From Ferrovibrio terrae (GTDB taxonomy: Bacteria > Pseudomonadota > Alphaproteobacteria > Ferrovibrionales > Ferrovibrionaceae): a DNA stretch of 64,000 bases. A program made the translations under genes and the position numbers. Shown in pieces: positions 16,401 through 24,328 of the stretch (position 1 is the stretch's first letter; every line of letters starts with the position of its first letter). Under the pieces are notes generated by a model, which was not told where the DNA came from, did not search any database, and was given only the letters and a program-made list of their open reading frames with translations. The stretch covers positions 2,640,001 through 2,704,000 of the forward strand of contig NZ_CP041636.1 in NCBI RefSeq assembly GCF_007197755.1. Reading direction: 5' to 3'.

Positions 16401-17090
16401 CTATTCAGTCCAGAGCACATAGCCTTCGCCCCAGACGGTTTGCAGGAAACGCGGATTGCGCGGGTCGGTTTCGATCTTGCGACGCAGTCGGGTGATCTGC
16501 ACGTCCACGGCTCGACTTTCGCCGGTCGTCGCCGGATCGGCCAATGCGGCGCGTGGCACTGTCTGGCCCGGACTGCGGGCCAGAATGCGCAGCAGTTGTG
16601 CTTCGCCGGTGGTGAGAGGAACAAGCTCGTCGCCGCGCGTCAGTTCGCCGCGCACGGCATCGAAGCTGAAATCGCCGAATCGGGTGGCGATTGTCGGCGG
16701 TACCGGCGCGGGGCGGGCAGCACGCTTCAGGATCGCATTGATGCGCAGCGTCAGTTCGCGCGGCTCAAACGGTTTCGGCAGGTAGTCGTCGGCGCCGGTT
16801 TCCAGGCCCTTGATGCGGTCTTCCGCCTCGCCCCGCGCGGTCAGCAGGATCACCGGTACGGCATTGCCGCGCTTGCGCAGATCCTGCACGAAGTCGAAGC
16901 CGTTTTGCCCCGGCATCATCACATCGACGATCAGCAGGTCGAAACTGACGGAGGCAAGCTTGTCGGCGGCGTCGGCAGCATCTTCTGCGCTGGTGACGCG
17001 ATAATTCTGGCCGGTCAGGTAACGCACCAGCAGGGTACGGATGCGCTCATCGTCGTCGACGACAAGAATATGGGGCTCGCCGAGATCCAT
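16401..17090 (-). CDS. OmpR-family response regulator
   Basis: A 229-residue regulator paired with the EnvZ-like kinase. The receiver domain has DDDERIR at the acidic pocket, the phospho-acceptor in LLIVDVMMPGQNGFDF near residue 55 and Lys in LPKPFEPREL. A winged-helix effector domain ends VWGEGYVLW. The frame is open another 20 codons upstream to 17150, but MDLGEPHILVVDDD at 17090 is the family-like start and avoids overlap with the upstream MarR gene (stop at 17104). Target genes are not apparent nearby. Confidence 0.92.
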   Translation of the reverse strand: MDLGEPHILVVDDDERIRTLLVRYLTGQNYRVTSAEDAADAADKLASVSFDLLIVDVMMPGQNGFDFVQDLRKRGNAVPVILLTARGEAEDRIKGLETGADDYLPKPFEPRELTLRINAILKRAARPAPVPPTIATRFGDFSFDAVRGELTRGDELVPLTTGEAQLLRILARSPGQTVPRAALADPATTGESRAVDVQITRLRRKIETDPRNPRFLQTVWGEGYVLWTE

Positions 17091-17103
17091 GGTGTATCGA
17101 ACC

Positions 17104-17598
17104 TCAGCGCCGCTGGATCGCGCGCAGGATCGCCGGGCGTTCCTGTGCATCGATCAGGCCGGACAGAACCTTGCGATAACCGGCCACTGCTTCGGCGCCG
17201 GCCTCGCGATAGGCTTCGGCCACCTTGGCCTGCTGCACTGTAGCGATTTGACGTTCCAGATGTTTGCCCTGGTCGGTGAGGAACAGCTGGCGCTGGCGGC
17301 GATCGCGCGTGCCCTGCTGCTGGCGCACGAAGCCGCCTTCGATCATCGCCGACAGCACGCGAGACAGGCTCTGCTTGGTGATGCGCAGGATGGCCAGCAG
17401 TTCGGCCACGGTGATGCCAGGATTGCCGCCAATGAAGTGCAGCGCCCGGTGATGCGCCCGGCCGAAGCCATAGCGGTCCAGGATTTCGTCCGGGCCGCGG
17501 GTAAAGTCACGATAGGCGTAAAACAGCAACTCGATGGCCTGGCGAAGCTCGTCTTCGCGGAGGAAAAGGGGATTGGCCAGCGATTTCAGGTCGGTCAT
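17104..17598 (-). CDS. MarR family transcriptional regulator
   Basis: A 164-residue MarR protein with the winged-helix core: GRAHHRALHFIGGNPGITVAELLAILRITKQSLSRVLSAMIEGGFV with the DRRQRQLFLT wing, followed by C-terminal dimerisation helices. The ITKQSLSRVL recognition-helix type is the common alphaproteobacterial subgroup found next to OmpR-type two-component genes and ilvE. It could control itself, ilvE, or both, since a perfect inverted repeat lies in the shared divergent gap. Confidence 0.9.
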   Translation of the reverse strand: MTDLKSLANPLFLREDELRQAIELLFYAYRDFTRGPDEILDRYGFGRAHHRALHFIGGNPGITVAELLAILRITKQSLSRVLSAMIEGGFVRQQQGTRDRRQRQLFLTDQGKHLERQIATVQQAKVAEAYREAGAEAVAGYRKVLSGLIDAQERPAILRAIQRR

Positions 17599-17698
17599 GA
17601 TCGTCTATATGGACCAAAGGGATAGCGGGCTTCAAGCCAACTAGTACAATATCGGCCATAATTGCCGCGAACAGGCGGGGCGAGTGGCCATCGCGAAA

Positions 17699-17723
17699 AT
17701 TATGTCAGTAGTATTGACATAAT
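17699..17723. promoter_or_regulatory. Perfect inverted repeat in the marR-ilvE divergent region
   Basis: ATTATGTCA (17699-17707) and TGACATAAT (17715-17723) form perfect 9-bp arms with a 7-nt spacer, 100 nt from the MarR start and 80 nt from ilvE. The size and position suit a MarR-type operator controlling both directions. A TTGACA hexamer overlaps the right arm on the plus strand, but no good -10 follows at normal spacing. Confidence 0.5.
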
Positions 17724-17803
17724 TCGATCATATTGTTACCCCTGTGCCCGCTCAAAGGTAATAATAATGCTTATCGCTCGTTTCGCCTGAGGAGGAATGC
17801 TCC

Positions 17804-18688
17804 ATGTCCCTGCTTCCGTATGATGATCGCGACGGCCTGATCTGGCTCGATGGCAAGCTGGTCCCGTTCCGGGATGCCAAGCTGCATGTCCTGACCCACG
17901 GCCTGCATTACGCCTCGGCCGTTTTCGAAGGCGAGCGGGCCTATGGCGGGGAGGTCTTTCACCTGACCGAACACAGCCAGCGCCTGATCGATTCCGGCAA
18001 GTTGCTGGATTTCACCATCCCCTATTCGGTCGAGGAGATCGACCGGGCCACCCGCGAGACCGTGGCTGCCAACAAGATGGCGGATTGCTACATCCGTCCG
18101 ATCGCCTGGCGCGGGTCGGAGATGATGGGCGTTTCGGCGCAGCAGAACAAAATCCATGTCGCCATCGCCGTGTGGGAATGGCCGAGCTACTTCTCACCGG
18201 AAGCCAAGATGAAAGGCCTGCGGCTGCAGATCAGCGACTGGCGCCGCCCGGCGCCGAACACGGCCCCGACCAAGGCGAAGGCAGTCGGCCTGTACATGAT
18301 CTGCACGCTGTCCAAGCACAAGGCCGAGCGTGAAGGCTATCAGGATGCCCTGATGCTCGACTGGCGCGGCCAGATTGCCGAGGCCACTGGCGCCAACATT
18401 TTCTTTGCCAAGGACGGCAAGCTGCACACGCCGACGCCGGATTGCTTCCTCGACGGCATCACCCGGCGCGCCGTGATCGCCATGGCCAAGGGGCGCGGCA
18501 TCGAGGTGATCGAGCGTCCGATGCAGCCCGAGGAAATGGCCGGCTTCGATGAATGCTTCCTGACCGGCACGGCTGCTGAAGTGACGCCGGTGTCCGAGAT
18601 CGGCCCCTACAAGTTCACGCCGGGCAAGATCTGCCAGGCGCTGCTGGGTGAATTCGATCTGGCGACGCGCGCGAAAAAGGCGGCCTAG
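17804..18688 (+). CDS. ilvE: Branched-chain amino acid aminotransferase
   Basis: A 294-residue class IV PLP enzyme for the last step of valine, leucine and isoleucine synthesis and the first of their breakdown. Visible blocks: HYASAVFEGERAYGG near residues 41-55, RPIAWRGSEMMGV near 97, the PLP lysine in APTKAKAVGLYM near 155-160, and the class IV signature DWRGQIAEATGANIFF near 186. An ideal AGGAGG lies 8 nt before the ATG. An isoform assignment to D-amino-acid or 4-amino-4-deoxychorismate lyase is less likely given the length and motifs. Confidence 0.94.
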   Translation: MSLLPYDDRDGLIWLDGKLVPFRDAKLHVLTHGLHYASAVFEGERAYGGEVFHLTEHSQRLIDSGKLLDFTIPYSVEEIDRATRETVAANKMADCYIRPIAWRGSEMMGVSAQQNKIHVAIAVWEWPSYFSPEAKMKGLRLQISDWRRPAPNTAPTKAKAVGLYMICTLSKHKAEREGYQDALMLDWRGQIAEATGANIFFAKDGKLHTPTPDCFLDGITRRAVIAMAKGRGIEVIERPMQPEEMAGFDECFLTGTAAEVTPVSEIGPYKFTPGKICQALLGEFDLATRAKKAA

Positions 18689-18730
18689 AAAAAGACAGCC
18701 CGGGCCGTCTGCAGTTTCCGGGCTTCAACG

Positions 18731-18759
18731 AACGGCCACGCGCTCAGCGCGTGGCCGTT
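18731..18759. terminator. Terminator between convergent ilvE and the PAS gene
   Basis: A 13-bp perfect stem (18731-18743 with 18747-18759) and a 3-nt loop are followed by one further T on the plus strand. The right half lies inside the last codons of the minus-strand PAS gene, so the hairpin is shared with coding sequence. Confidence 0.6.
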
Positions 18760-19310
18760 TGCACGACAGGGCAGTAGTAATCGTACTGGAATCCGCAAAT
18801 CTGCTCATCGCGCTGGATGCGCTCGCCGACCAGGCCACCCAGCAGCATGTCGATAGCGGTGCCGTCGGTGGAGAGCGGCAGCAGCAGGGTTTCAAAGCCG
18901 AGCATGCGACCGCTTGGCGCAACCGTGTATTTGCCGGCGGCATAGGCCGGCCCGCGGGTGTCGAGCGGAATGCCGAAGAAGTTCTCCACCACCACGGCAT
19001 TGGCGCCGAACAGGTTTTCATCGACCTGGCGGTTGGTGGTTTCGCGGCCCATCGAGCCAACGATGCCGGTGCCGACCAGGCGGAACTGGAAGCGCGGATT
19101 GCCTGTCTGCACATTGATCAGGGCGACGAAGGGCAGGAAAGGCACCATCTCGTCGGGCTGCAGGTCGGCGCGCGCGGGCAGGCGGCCGAGATAATTCTCC
19201 TTGGCCTCCCAATAGCCCAACAGATTGCGCAGCGATTTGCTGCGGATCCGGTCCGGGGCGACCGAGGAGATCACCTCGGTTTGGGGAACATTCGGATCTG
19301 ACGACGACAT
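18744..19310 (-). CDS. PAS domain-containing protein (PAS_5 type)
   Basis: A 188-residue single-domain protein resembling the PAS_5 family, widespread and often multi-copy in Rhodospirillales. Conserved points are LLGYWEAKENYLGRLPARADLQPDEMVPFLPFVALINV, then FRLVGTGIVGSMGRETTNRQVDE. No output domain is attached, so it may signal by interaction or be a stand-alone sensor. MSSSDPN at 19310 is taken as the start; an in-frame ATG at 19346 is possible. Neither has a convincing ribosome site. Confidence 0.72.
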   Translation of the reverse strand: MSSSDPNVPQTEVISSVAPDRIRSKSLRNLLGYWEAKENYLGRLPARADLQPDEMVPFLPFVALINVQTGNPRFQFRLVGTGIVGSMGRETTNRQVDENLFGANAVVVENFFGIPLDTRGPAYAAGKYTVAPSGRMLGFETLLLPLSTDGTAIDMLLGGLVGERIQRDEQICGFQYDYYCPVVQTATR

Positions 19311-19499
19311 GCTGAGATGGTGTACTCGCAAGCGGTGAAATGGCAACGGCTGCTGGTCTGCAATGCGAACACTGACCAGTCCGGTCAGGCTATTCTACGA
19401 AGCCAGCCTGCAGCAAGGAAATGCCGCACACAATAGCAGCAGTAAATTGCAATTCAGCAGCGTTGGGGCGCATCAGGCCGCTAGTAGTACCACCGTATG

Positions 19500-19952
19500 T
19501 CAGCGATTCCAGCGGGATGCGGCTTCGTCGTCGCTGGCCTTAGCTTCGACCCAGCGACGTTGGCCGCCGTCTTCTTCCAGTTTCCAGAAGGGGGCTTTGG
19601 TCTTCAGCCAGTCGACCAGGAACGCGCTGGCTTCGAACGCGGCCTGGCGGTGGGCCGAGGCTGTGATCACCAGAACGATCCGGTCACCCGGCACGAGCTC
19701 GCCATAGCGGTGGACGACAAGGCAGTCATCCAGCGGCCATCGTTGCCGCGCCTCGGCCACGATGGCTTCGAGCTGACGTTGGGTCATGCCCGGATAGTGT
19801 TCGAGCGTCATCCGCTGAACGGTGGCGGGATTGGCAAAATCGCGTACCAGGCCGGTGAAGGTGACGACAGCGCCGATCTGCGTCTGGCCGGCGGTCATAC
19901 GGTCCAGTTCGTGGGCGGTATCGAAGTCCTCGAGCTGTACTCTCACAGTCAT
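19500..19952 (-). CDS. moaE: Molybdopterin synthase catalytic subunit
   Basis: A 150-residue MoaE that converts cyclic pyranopterin monophosphate to molybdopterin with sulphur supplied by MoaD. Family blocks: GAVVTFTGLVRDFA, TLEHYPGMTQ, VVHRYGELVPGD, then TASAHRQAAFEA and the active-site Lys in KTKAPFWK near residue 123. It lies 15 nt after moaD on the same strand. Confidence 0.96.
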   Translation of the reverse strand: MTVRVQLEDFDTAHELDRMTAGQTQIGAVVTFTGLVRDFANPATVQRMTLEHYPGMTQRQLEAIVAEARQRWPLDDCLVVHRYGELVPGDRIVLVITASAHRQAAFEASAFLVDWLKTKAPFWKLEEDGGQRRWVEAKASDDEAASRWNR

Positions 19953-19967
19953 GGCACGACTCCGGCG

Positions 19968-20219
19968 TCAGCCGCCGGTGACCGGCGGGAAAAAGGCGAT
20001 TTCGTCGCCCGGCCGCACGGCATCGCCCGGCTGGGCGTAATCCTGATTCACGGCGACGCGGACCATGGCGGGATTCGCCAGTGCCGCATCATGCTGTTCG
20101 CTGCGGCCGCGCAGCCAGGTCACCAGTTCGGCGACTGTGCGCACCTCGGCGGGCGGCGATACGGTTTCCTCCGGCACGCCGATACGTTCGCGCAGCAGGG
20201 CGAAATACAGCACCTTCAT
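19968..20219 (-). CDS. moaD: Molybdopterin synthase sulphur-carrier subunit
   Basis: An 83-residue ubiquitin-like protein ending in the GG dipeptide that becomes the thiocarboxylate. The start KVLYFALLRERIG and the end GDEIAFFPPVTGG are typical of MoaD. It precedes moaE and follows pgsA on the same strand, an order often seen in alphaproteobacteria (uvrC-pgsA-moaD-moaE). Confidence 0.96.
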   Translation of the reverse strand: MKVLYFALLRERIGVPEETVSPPAEVRTVAELVTWLRGRSEQHDAALANPAMVRVAVNQDYAQPGDAVRPGDEIAFFPPVTGG

Positions 20220-20235
20220 CGCTCGCCCTTTGGCA

Positions 20236-20820
20236 TCAATCCGCGCCCTTGGAGGGGGGGCGGTCGTCAGCCGCCATGTGGCGCAGACCAGTCTGCAGGT
20301 AATCCCAGCCGGTGTAGAGCGTCAGGACGGCGGCAACCCACAGGCCGATCTCGCCGACGAGGCGGATATGCAGGAAGGCCGGGCCGTAGTCGCCGACAAT
20401 GAGAATGCCAAGCGCGATCAACTGAACCGTCGTCTTCCACTTGGCCAGCGCCGACACCGGCACCTTCACGCGCAGTTCGGCAAGGAATTCACGCAGGCCA
20501 GTCACGGTCACTTCGCGGCACATGATGACGACTGCGGCAAGACAGGTGATACGGTCGATCCGTTCGAAGGCGATCAGCATTATGATCACGGCAGCGACCA
20601 GCAGCTTGTCGGCGACCGGATCGAGGAAGCGACCCAGGTCGGACATCTGCCCCCATTTGCGGGCCAGATAGCCGTCGAACCAGTCGGTGATTCCGGCCAG
20701 TGCAAACAGCGCCAGCGGCACCCAGGCGCTCCAGGCACCAGGCAGGTAGAAGGCCGCGCAAATGGCTGGAATCGCCAGGATGCGCGATACGGTCAGGATA
20801 TTCGGCAGGCTGTTCAGCAT
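20236..20820 (-). CDS. pgsA: CDP-diacylglycerol-glycerol-3-phosphate 3-phosphatidyltransferase
   Basis: A 194-residue CDP-alcohol phosphatidyltransferase of the inner membrane for phosphatidylglycerol synthesis. The catalytic motif DG-x2-AR-x8-G-x3-D-x3-D is complete, within DWFDGYLARKWG and GRFLDPVADK near residues 46-71. The N-terminus LPNILTVSRILAIPA is the usual first TM segment. It lies 72 nt downstream of uvrC. Confidence 0.95.
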   Translation of the reverse strand: MLNSLPNILTVSRILAIPAICAAFYLPGAWSAWVPLALFALAGITDWFDGYLARKWGQMSDLGRFLDPVADKLLVAAVIIMLIAFERIDRITCLAAVVIMCREVTVTGLREFLAELRVKVPVSALAKWKTTVQLIALGILIVGDYGPAFLHIRLVGEIGLWVAAVLTLYTGWDYLQTGLRHMAADDRPPSKGAD

Positions 20821-20892
20821 GTCTGAAAAGCTATCGCATGCCGCCGGGCAGGGCCAGAGCCGGGCCGCGGTCTGCTGCAGTGCGAATGCGGT

Positions 20893-22782
20893 TCAGCCGC
20901 CGTGGAAGTGGTCATAAATCTTTTTTGCGACGGCTTCGCTGATGCCGGGTACGGCTTCCAGATCGGCCAGCCCGGCACGCGACACCGCCTTGGCCGAGCC
21001 GAAATGCAGCAGCAGGGCTTTCTTGCGGGCGGCACCGATTCCCGCGATCTCGTCGAGCGGCGAGCGGATTTGGTCCTTGGCGCGCTTGGTGCGGTGCGTG
21101 CCGATGGCGAAGCGGTGCGCTTCGTCGCGCAGCCGTTGCAGGAAAAACAACACAGGGTGGCGCGGCTCCAGCATGAACGGCTCGCGACCGGGCAGGAAGA
21201 ACTGCTCGCGCCCCGCATTACGTTCCGGCCCCTTGGCGATGCCGACCACCGGCACATCCTCGACTCCGAGCTCCTGCATCACCTGAAGCACGGCGGCGAG
21301 TTGGCCTTTGCCGCCGTCAATCAGCAGCAGGTCGGGCCAGTCGGCGGCATTTTCGTCCTCGGCATCTTCTTTCAGCAGGCGCTGGAAGCGGCGGGTCAGC
21401 ACCTCGCGCATCATGCCGTAATCGTCACCCGGCACGAGGTCCTCGCCCTTGATGTTGAACTTGCGATAGGCATTTTTCCGCAGGCCTTCCGGGCCGGCGA
21501 CGATCATGCCGCCCACGGCATGGCGACCCATGATATGGCTGTTGTCGTAGACCTCGATCCGCTGTGGCGGTGCGTCCAGGCCGAACAGTTCAGCCACGCC
21601 CTGTAAAAGCTGCTGCTGCGATGCGGCCTCGGCCAGCCGGCGGCGCAGGGCATCGCGGGCATTGGTGACGGCATAATCGACCAGATCGCGCTTGGTGCCG
21701 CGCTGGGGCACATGCAGCTCCACCTTGTGGCCGCTATGGTTGCTCAGGGCTTCCTCGATCAGGTCGGCATTCTCGACCGGGTTACTGAGCAGGATCAGGC
21801 GCGGCGCCTCGCGTTGGGCATAGAACTGCCCGATGAAGGCGTCGAGCACCTCGCTGATTTCGACATCGCGGGTGTGGGCCGGGAAGTACGAGCGATTGCC
21901 GAAATTCTGTCCGGCGCGGAAGAAGAATATCTGGACGCAGACCAACCCGCCCTCGTCATGCACGGCGATGACATCGGCATTTTCGATGTCACTCAGGTTG
22001 ATGTCCTGCTTCTGGGTGATGTGTGCCAGCGCGCGGATGCGGTCGCGCAGTTCGGCGGCGGTTTCATAGTCGCGCTGGTCAGCGGCCTGCTGCATGCGGC
22101 CCTGCCAGATATCCAGCACCTGACGGTTCTTGCCCGACAGGAAACCGCGCGCGTCGTCCACCACCTTCATATAGTCGGTTTCGCTGATGCGGCCGACGCA
22201 GGGAGCTGTGCAACGTTTGATTTGGTACTGAAGGCATGGGCGGCTGCGGCCGGCGAACTCGCTGTCGCTGCAACTGCGCAGCGGAAAGGCACGCGACATC
22301 GCGTTCAGTGTCACATGCACGGCGCCGGTCGAGGCAAACGGCCCGAAATAGTCGCCTGGGACGTCGCGGGCGCCGCGATGCTTGGTGATGGCCGGGTAGG
22401 GATGGTCGTGTGCCACCAGGATATAGGGAAAGGACTTGTCGTCCTTCAGCAGCACGTTGAAGGGCGGCTGCACCTGCTTGACGAGGTTGGCTTCCAGCAG
22501 CAGCGCTTCGGCTTCGGTGTGGGTGGTGGTGACCTCAACCGAGCAGACCTGTCGCACCATGCGCTGGATGCGGATCGTCAGGCCCTGCAACTTTGTGTAG
22601 GAGGTGACGCGCTTGCGCAGCGACCGGGCCTTGCCGATGTAGAGGACGTCACCGCGTGCATCGAGCATGCGATACACGCCGGGACCCATCGGTAGTGTTG
22701 CAAGATGGCGCTGGATGACCGCCGCGCCGATCTCAGCAGGCAACAGCCCGGGCTGTGGTTCGGCGGTGGGGTCTTCACTCAT
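20893..22782 (-). CDS. uvrC: Excinuclease ABC subunit C
   Basis: The nicking subunit of nucleotide excision repair, 629 residues from the chosen start. The GIY-YIG domain begins GPGVYRMLDARGDVLYIG with KARSLRKRV, a UVR motif follows in the middle, the RNase H-like domain includes EVYDNSHIMGRHAVG and DGGKGQL, and a helix-hairpin-helix pair ends the protein (GLADLEAVPGISEAVAKKI). GTG 22791 and ATG 22788 are also in frame, but AAGGTG sits 6 nt before ATG 22782. Upstream lies a 327-nt gap with DnaA-box-like 9-mers. Confidence 0.96.
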   Translation of the reverse strand: MSEDPTAEPQPGLLPAEIGAAVIQRHLATLPMGPGVYRMLDARGDVLYIGKARSLRKRVTSYTKLQGLTIRIQRMVRQVCSVEVTTTHTEAEALLLEANLVKQVQPPFNVLLKDDKSFPYILVAHDHPYPAITKHRGARDVPGDYFGPFASTGAVHVTLNAMSRAFPLRSCSDSEFAGRSRPCLQYQIKRCTAPCVGRISETDYMKVVDDARGFLSGKNRQVLDIWQGRMQQAADQRDYETAAELRDRIRALAHITQKQDINLSDIENADVIAVHDEGGLVCVQIFFFRAGQNFGNRSYFPAHTRDVEISEVLDAFIGQFYAQREAPRLILLSNPVENADLIEEALSNHSGHKVELHVPQRGTKRDLVDYAVTNARDALRRRLAEAASQQQLLQGVAELFGLDAPPQRIEVYDNSHIMGRHAVGGMIVAGPEGLRKNAYRKFNIKGEDLVPGDDYGMMREVLTRRFQRLLKEDAEDENAADWPDLLLIDGGKGQLAAVLQVMQELGVEDVPVVGIAKGPERNAGREQFFLPGREPFMLEPRHPVLFFLQRLRDEAHRFAIGTHRTKRAKDQIRSPLDEIAGIGAARKKALLLHFGSAKAVSRAGLADLEAVPGISEAVAKKIYDHFHGG

Positions 22783-22844
22783 ACGCATCACCTTACTGAC
22801 AAAAACCTAATGATTGCACGACGTTGACAAAAGCATCCCAAGGC

Positions 22845-23042
22845 TGTGGATAACTGTGTGGGGAAACATCGGCTGTATCGTCGCGCTGTAGCGGGCCGAA
22901 ATTCAATACGCTTCTGCGTAGTGCGGCGGGATTTTTGATAATGAACTGACGCATAAAGAGAAAGTCGAGTTATCCACAACAAGCGGCGTCGCGAATCCAG
23001 GACTGAGAGCCATTTCGACTCGCCCTGCAGCCCTGTGGACAA
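22845..23042. promoter_or_regulatory. Cluster of three DnaA-box-like 9-mers upstream of uvrC
   Basis: The 327-nt gap between uvrC and folB holds no gene I can support. It contains TGTGGATAA at 22845-22853 (reverse complement of the consensus DnaA box), TTATCCACA at 22970-22978 (consensus), and TGTGGACAA at 23034-23042 (one mismatch). A/T-rich stretches surround the second box (TTTTTGATAATGAAC). This could be a DnaA-regulated promoter, a DnaA titration site or, less likely, part of a replication origin. Confidence 0.5.
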
Positions 23043-23109
23043 CCTCGCCGGCAACAGGAAACGCCCCGCAGAGTCAAGCGCTAGTTCGATCGCCCTGAGG
23101 GGTGAATCG

Positions 23110-23538
23110 TCAGCCGCGGCGGCGTTCGATTTCCACGCCCACGCCGGCTGCCTCGGCAATCGCATCCGGCTTTTCCACCCGCACGCGGGTGCGCAGCACG
23201 CGGGGATCATCCAGGCACAGGCCGGCCAGCCGTTCAGCCAGGGTTTCGACCAGGCCGACATGGCCCTCGGCCAGCAACGCTTTGGTCCGCTGCACCAGGT
23301 TGTCGTAGCAGACCACCTCGGCATAGGAGCGTGGCGGCTGGCCCGGCGTTTCGGCCACCCAGAGATCCATATTGATCAGGACTTTCTGGGCCCTGGTCAG
23401 TTCCTCCGGATAGACGCCGATCAGGGCGTCCAGCAGCAGGTCGCGTACGAAGACGCGCCGCGCCGGACGGCTGGCTTCGGTGATCGCGGGGACCGGGATT
23501 TCGGCCCATGCGGCGCGGGCGCGATCATGGATTGTCAT
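23110..23538 (-). CDS. folB: Dihydroneopterin aldolase family protein
   Basis: A 142-residue FolB/FolX-fold protein. Motifs are VFVRDLLLDALIGVYPEE (the catalytic Tyr position), ALLAEGHVGLVETLAERLAGLCL (the active-site Glu region) and RVRVEKPDAI with the catalytic Lys. FolB cleaves dihydroneopterin in folate synthesis, while FolX epimerises its triphosphate in the monapterin pathway. The start at 23538 is fixed by GGAG 7 nt upstream, and a longer frame to 23613 overlaps the SDR gene. It begins 1 nt after the SDR stop, so the two are coupled. Confidence 0.88.
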   Translation of the reverse strand: MTIHDRARAAWAEIPVPAITEASRPARRVFVRDLLLDALIGVYPEELTRAQKVLINMDLWVAETPGQPPRSYAEVVCYDNLVQRTKALLAEGHVGLVETLAERLAGLCLDDPRVLRTRVRVEKPDAIAEAAGVGVEIERRRG

Positions 23539-23539
23539 G

Positions 23540-24328
23540 TCAGTCCTCCAGCGCGATCCGGGCGACAGGCAGCGGCCCGCCGGGTTGTTGCCAGGGCAGA
23601 TGCTGGCCGCCATCCAGGGCGATCATCTGGCCCGTCACGGCCGGAGCGTCAAGCAGGAAACCGATGGCTGCGGCAATCTCGCCTGGTTCGGCGCCCCGGT
23701 GCAGCGGCGTGCTTTCCCATTGCTTGCGGAACTGGTCCTCGGTCTGGTGCGGGCTAGGCAGGACCGGGCCGGGGCCGATGGCATTGACCCGGATATGGGG
23801 TGCCAGCGCCATGGCCAGCGTCTGGGTCAGGGTCCACAGCCCGGCCTTGGACACCGTATAGGAGGCGAAATGCGGGGTCAGGCGCCAGACCCGCATATCG
23901 ACCATGTTGATAATGTTGCCGGGCGTCCCCTCAGGCAGCTGTGCAGCGAAAGCCTGCGACAGGAAGAACGGCGCCTTCAGGTTGGCATCCAGGTGGCTGT
24001 CCCAGCTCTGCTCGGTGGCGGTTTCGACATGGTCGTAGACGAACAGCGAGGCATTGTTGACCAGCAGCGACAGCGCGCCGAGCGCAGCGGATGCTTGTGC
24101 CACCAGACCCGAGACGGCCGCATGATCCGACAGGTCGGCCTGCACGACGGCAGCATGGCCGCCGGTCTGCACGATCTCGCGCGCGACAGCGTCGGCCTCG
24201 TCGCGTGAGCGGTTGCAATGCACGGCGATACGATAGCCGCGACCGGCCAGATGCAGTGCGATGGCGCGGCCGATGCGGCGGCCGGCGCCGGTGACCAGGG
24301 CAGTCGGGGCTTTTGAGGAAACAGCCAT
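23540..24328 (-). CDS. SDR oxidoreductase of pteridine-reductase (PTR1/FolM-like) type
   Basis: A 262-residue short-chain dehydrogenase. The cofactor motif TGAGRRIGRA (residues 13-22) has the Arg-rich form of pteridine reductases, and NNAS replaces the usual NNAG. The usual catalytic Ser is replaced by Asp in INMVDMR, ahead of YTVSK (Tyr and Lys catalytic), as in PTR1. Together with the adjacent, coupled folB this suggests reduction of dihydropterins (dihydromonapterin or dihydrofolate). Its start overlaps the uvrB stop. Pathway role is inference. Confidence 0.8.
   Translation of the reverse strand: MAVSSKAPTALVTGAGRRIGRAIALHLAGRGYRIAVHCNRSRDEADAVAREIVQTGGHAAVVQADLSDHAAVSGLVAQASAALGALSLLVNNASLFVYDHVETATEQSWDSHLDANLKAPFFLSQAFAAQLPEGTPGNIINMVDMRVWRLTPHFASYTVSKAGLWTLTQTLAMALAPHIRVNAIGPGPVLPSPHQTEDQFRKQWESTPLHRGAEPGEIAAAIGFLLDAPAVTGQMIALDGGQHLPWQQPGGPLPVARIALED

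Noticed and set aside
21712-22695. Plus-strand frame of 327 codons opposite uvrC
   Set aside because: Antisense shadow of uvrC with no conserved motif and no upstream ribosome site.
22824-22852. TTGACA-based promoter on the plus strand in the uvrC-folB gap
   Set aside because: No acceptable -10 at 16-18 nt and no plus-strand gene downstream.
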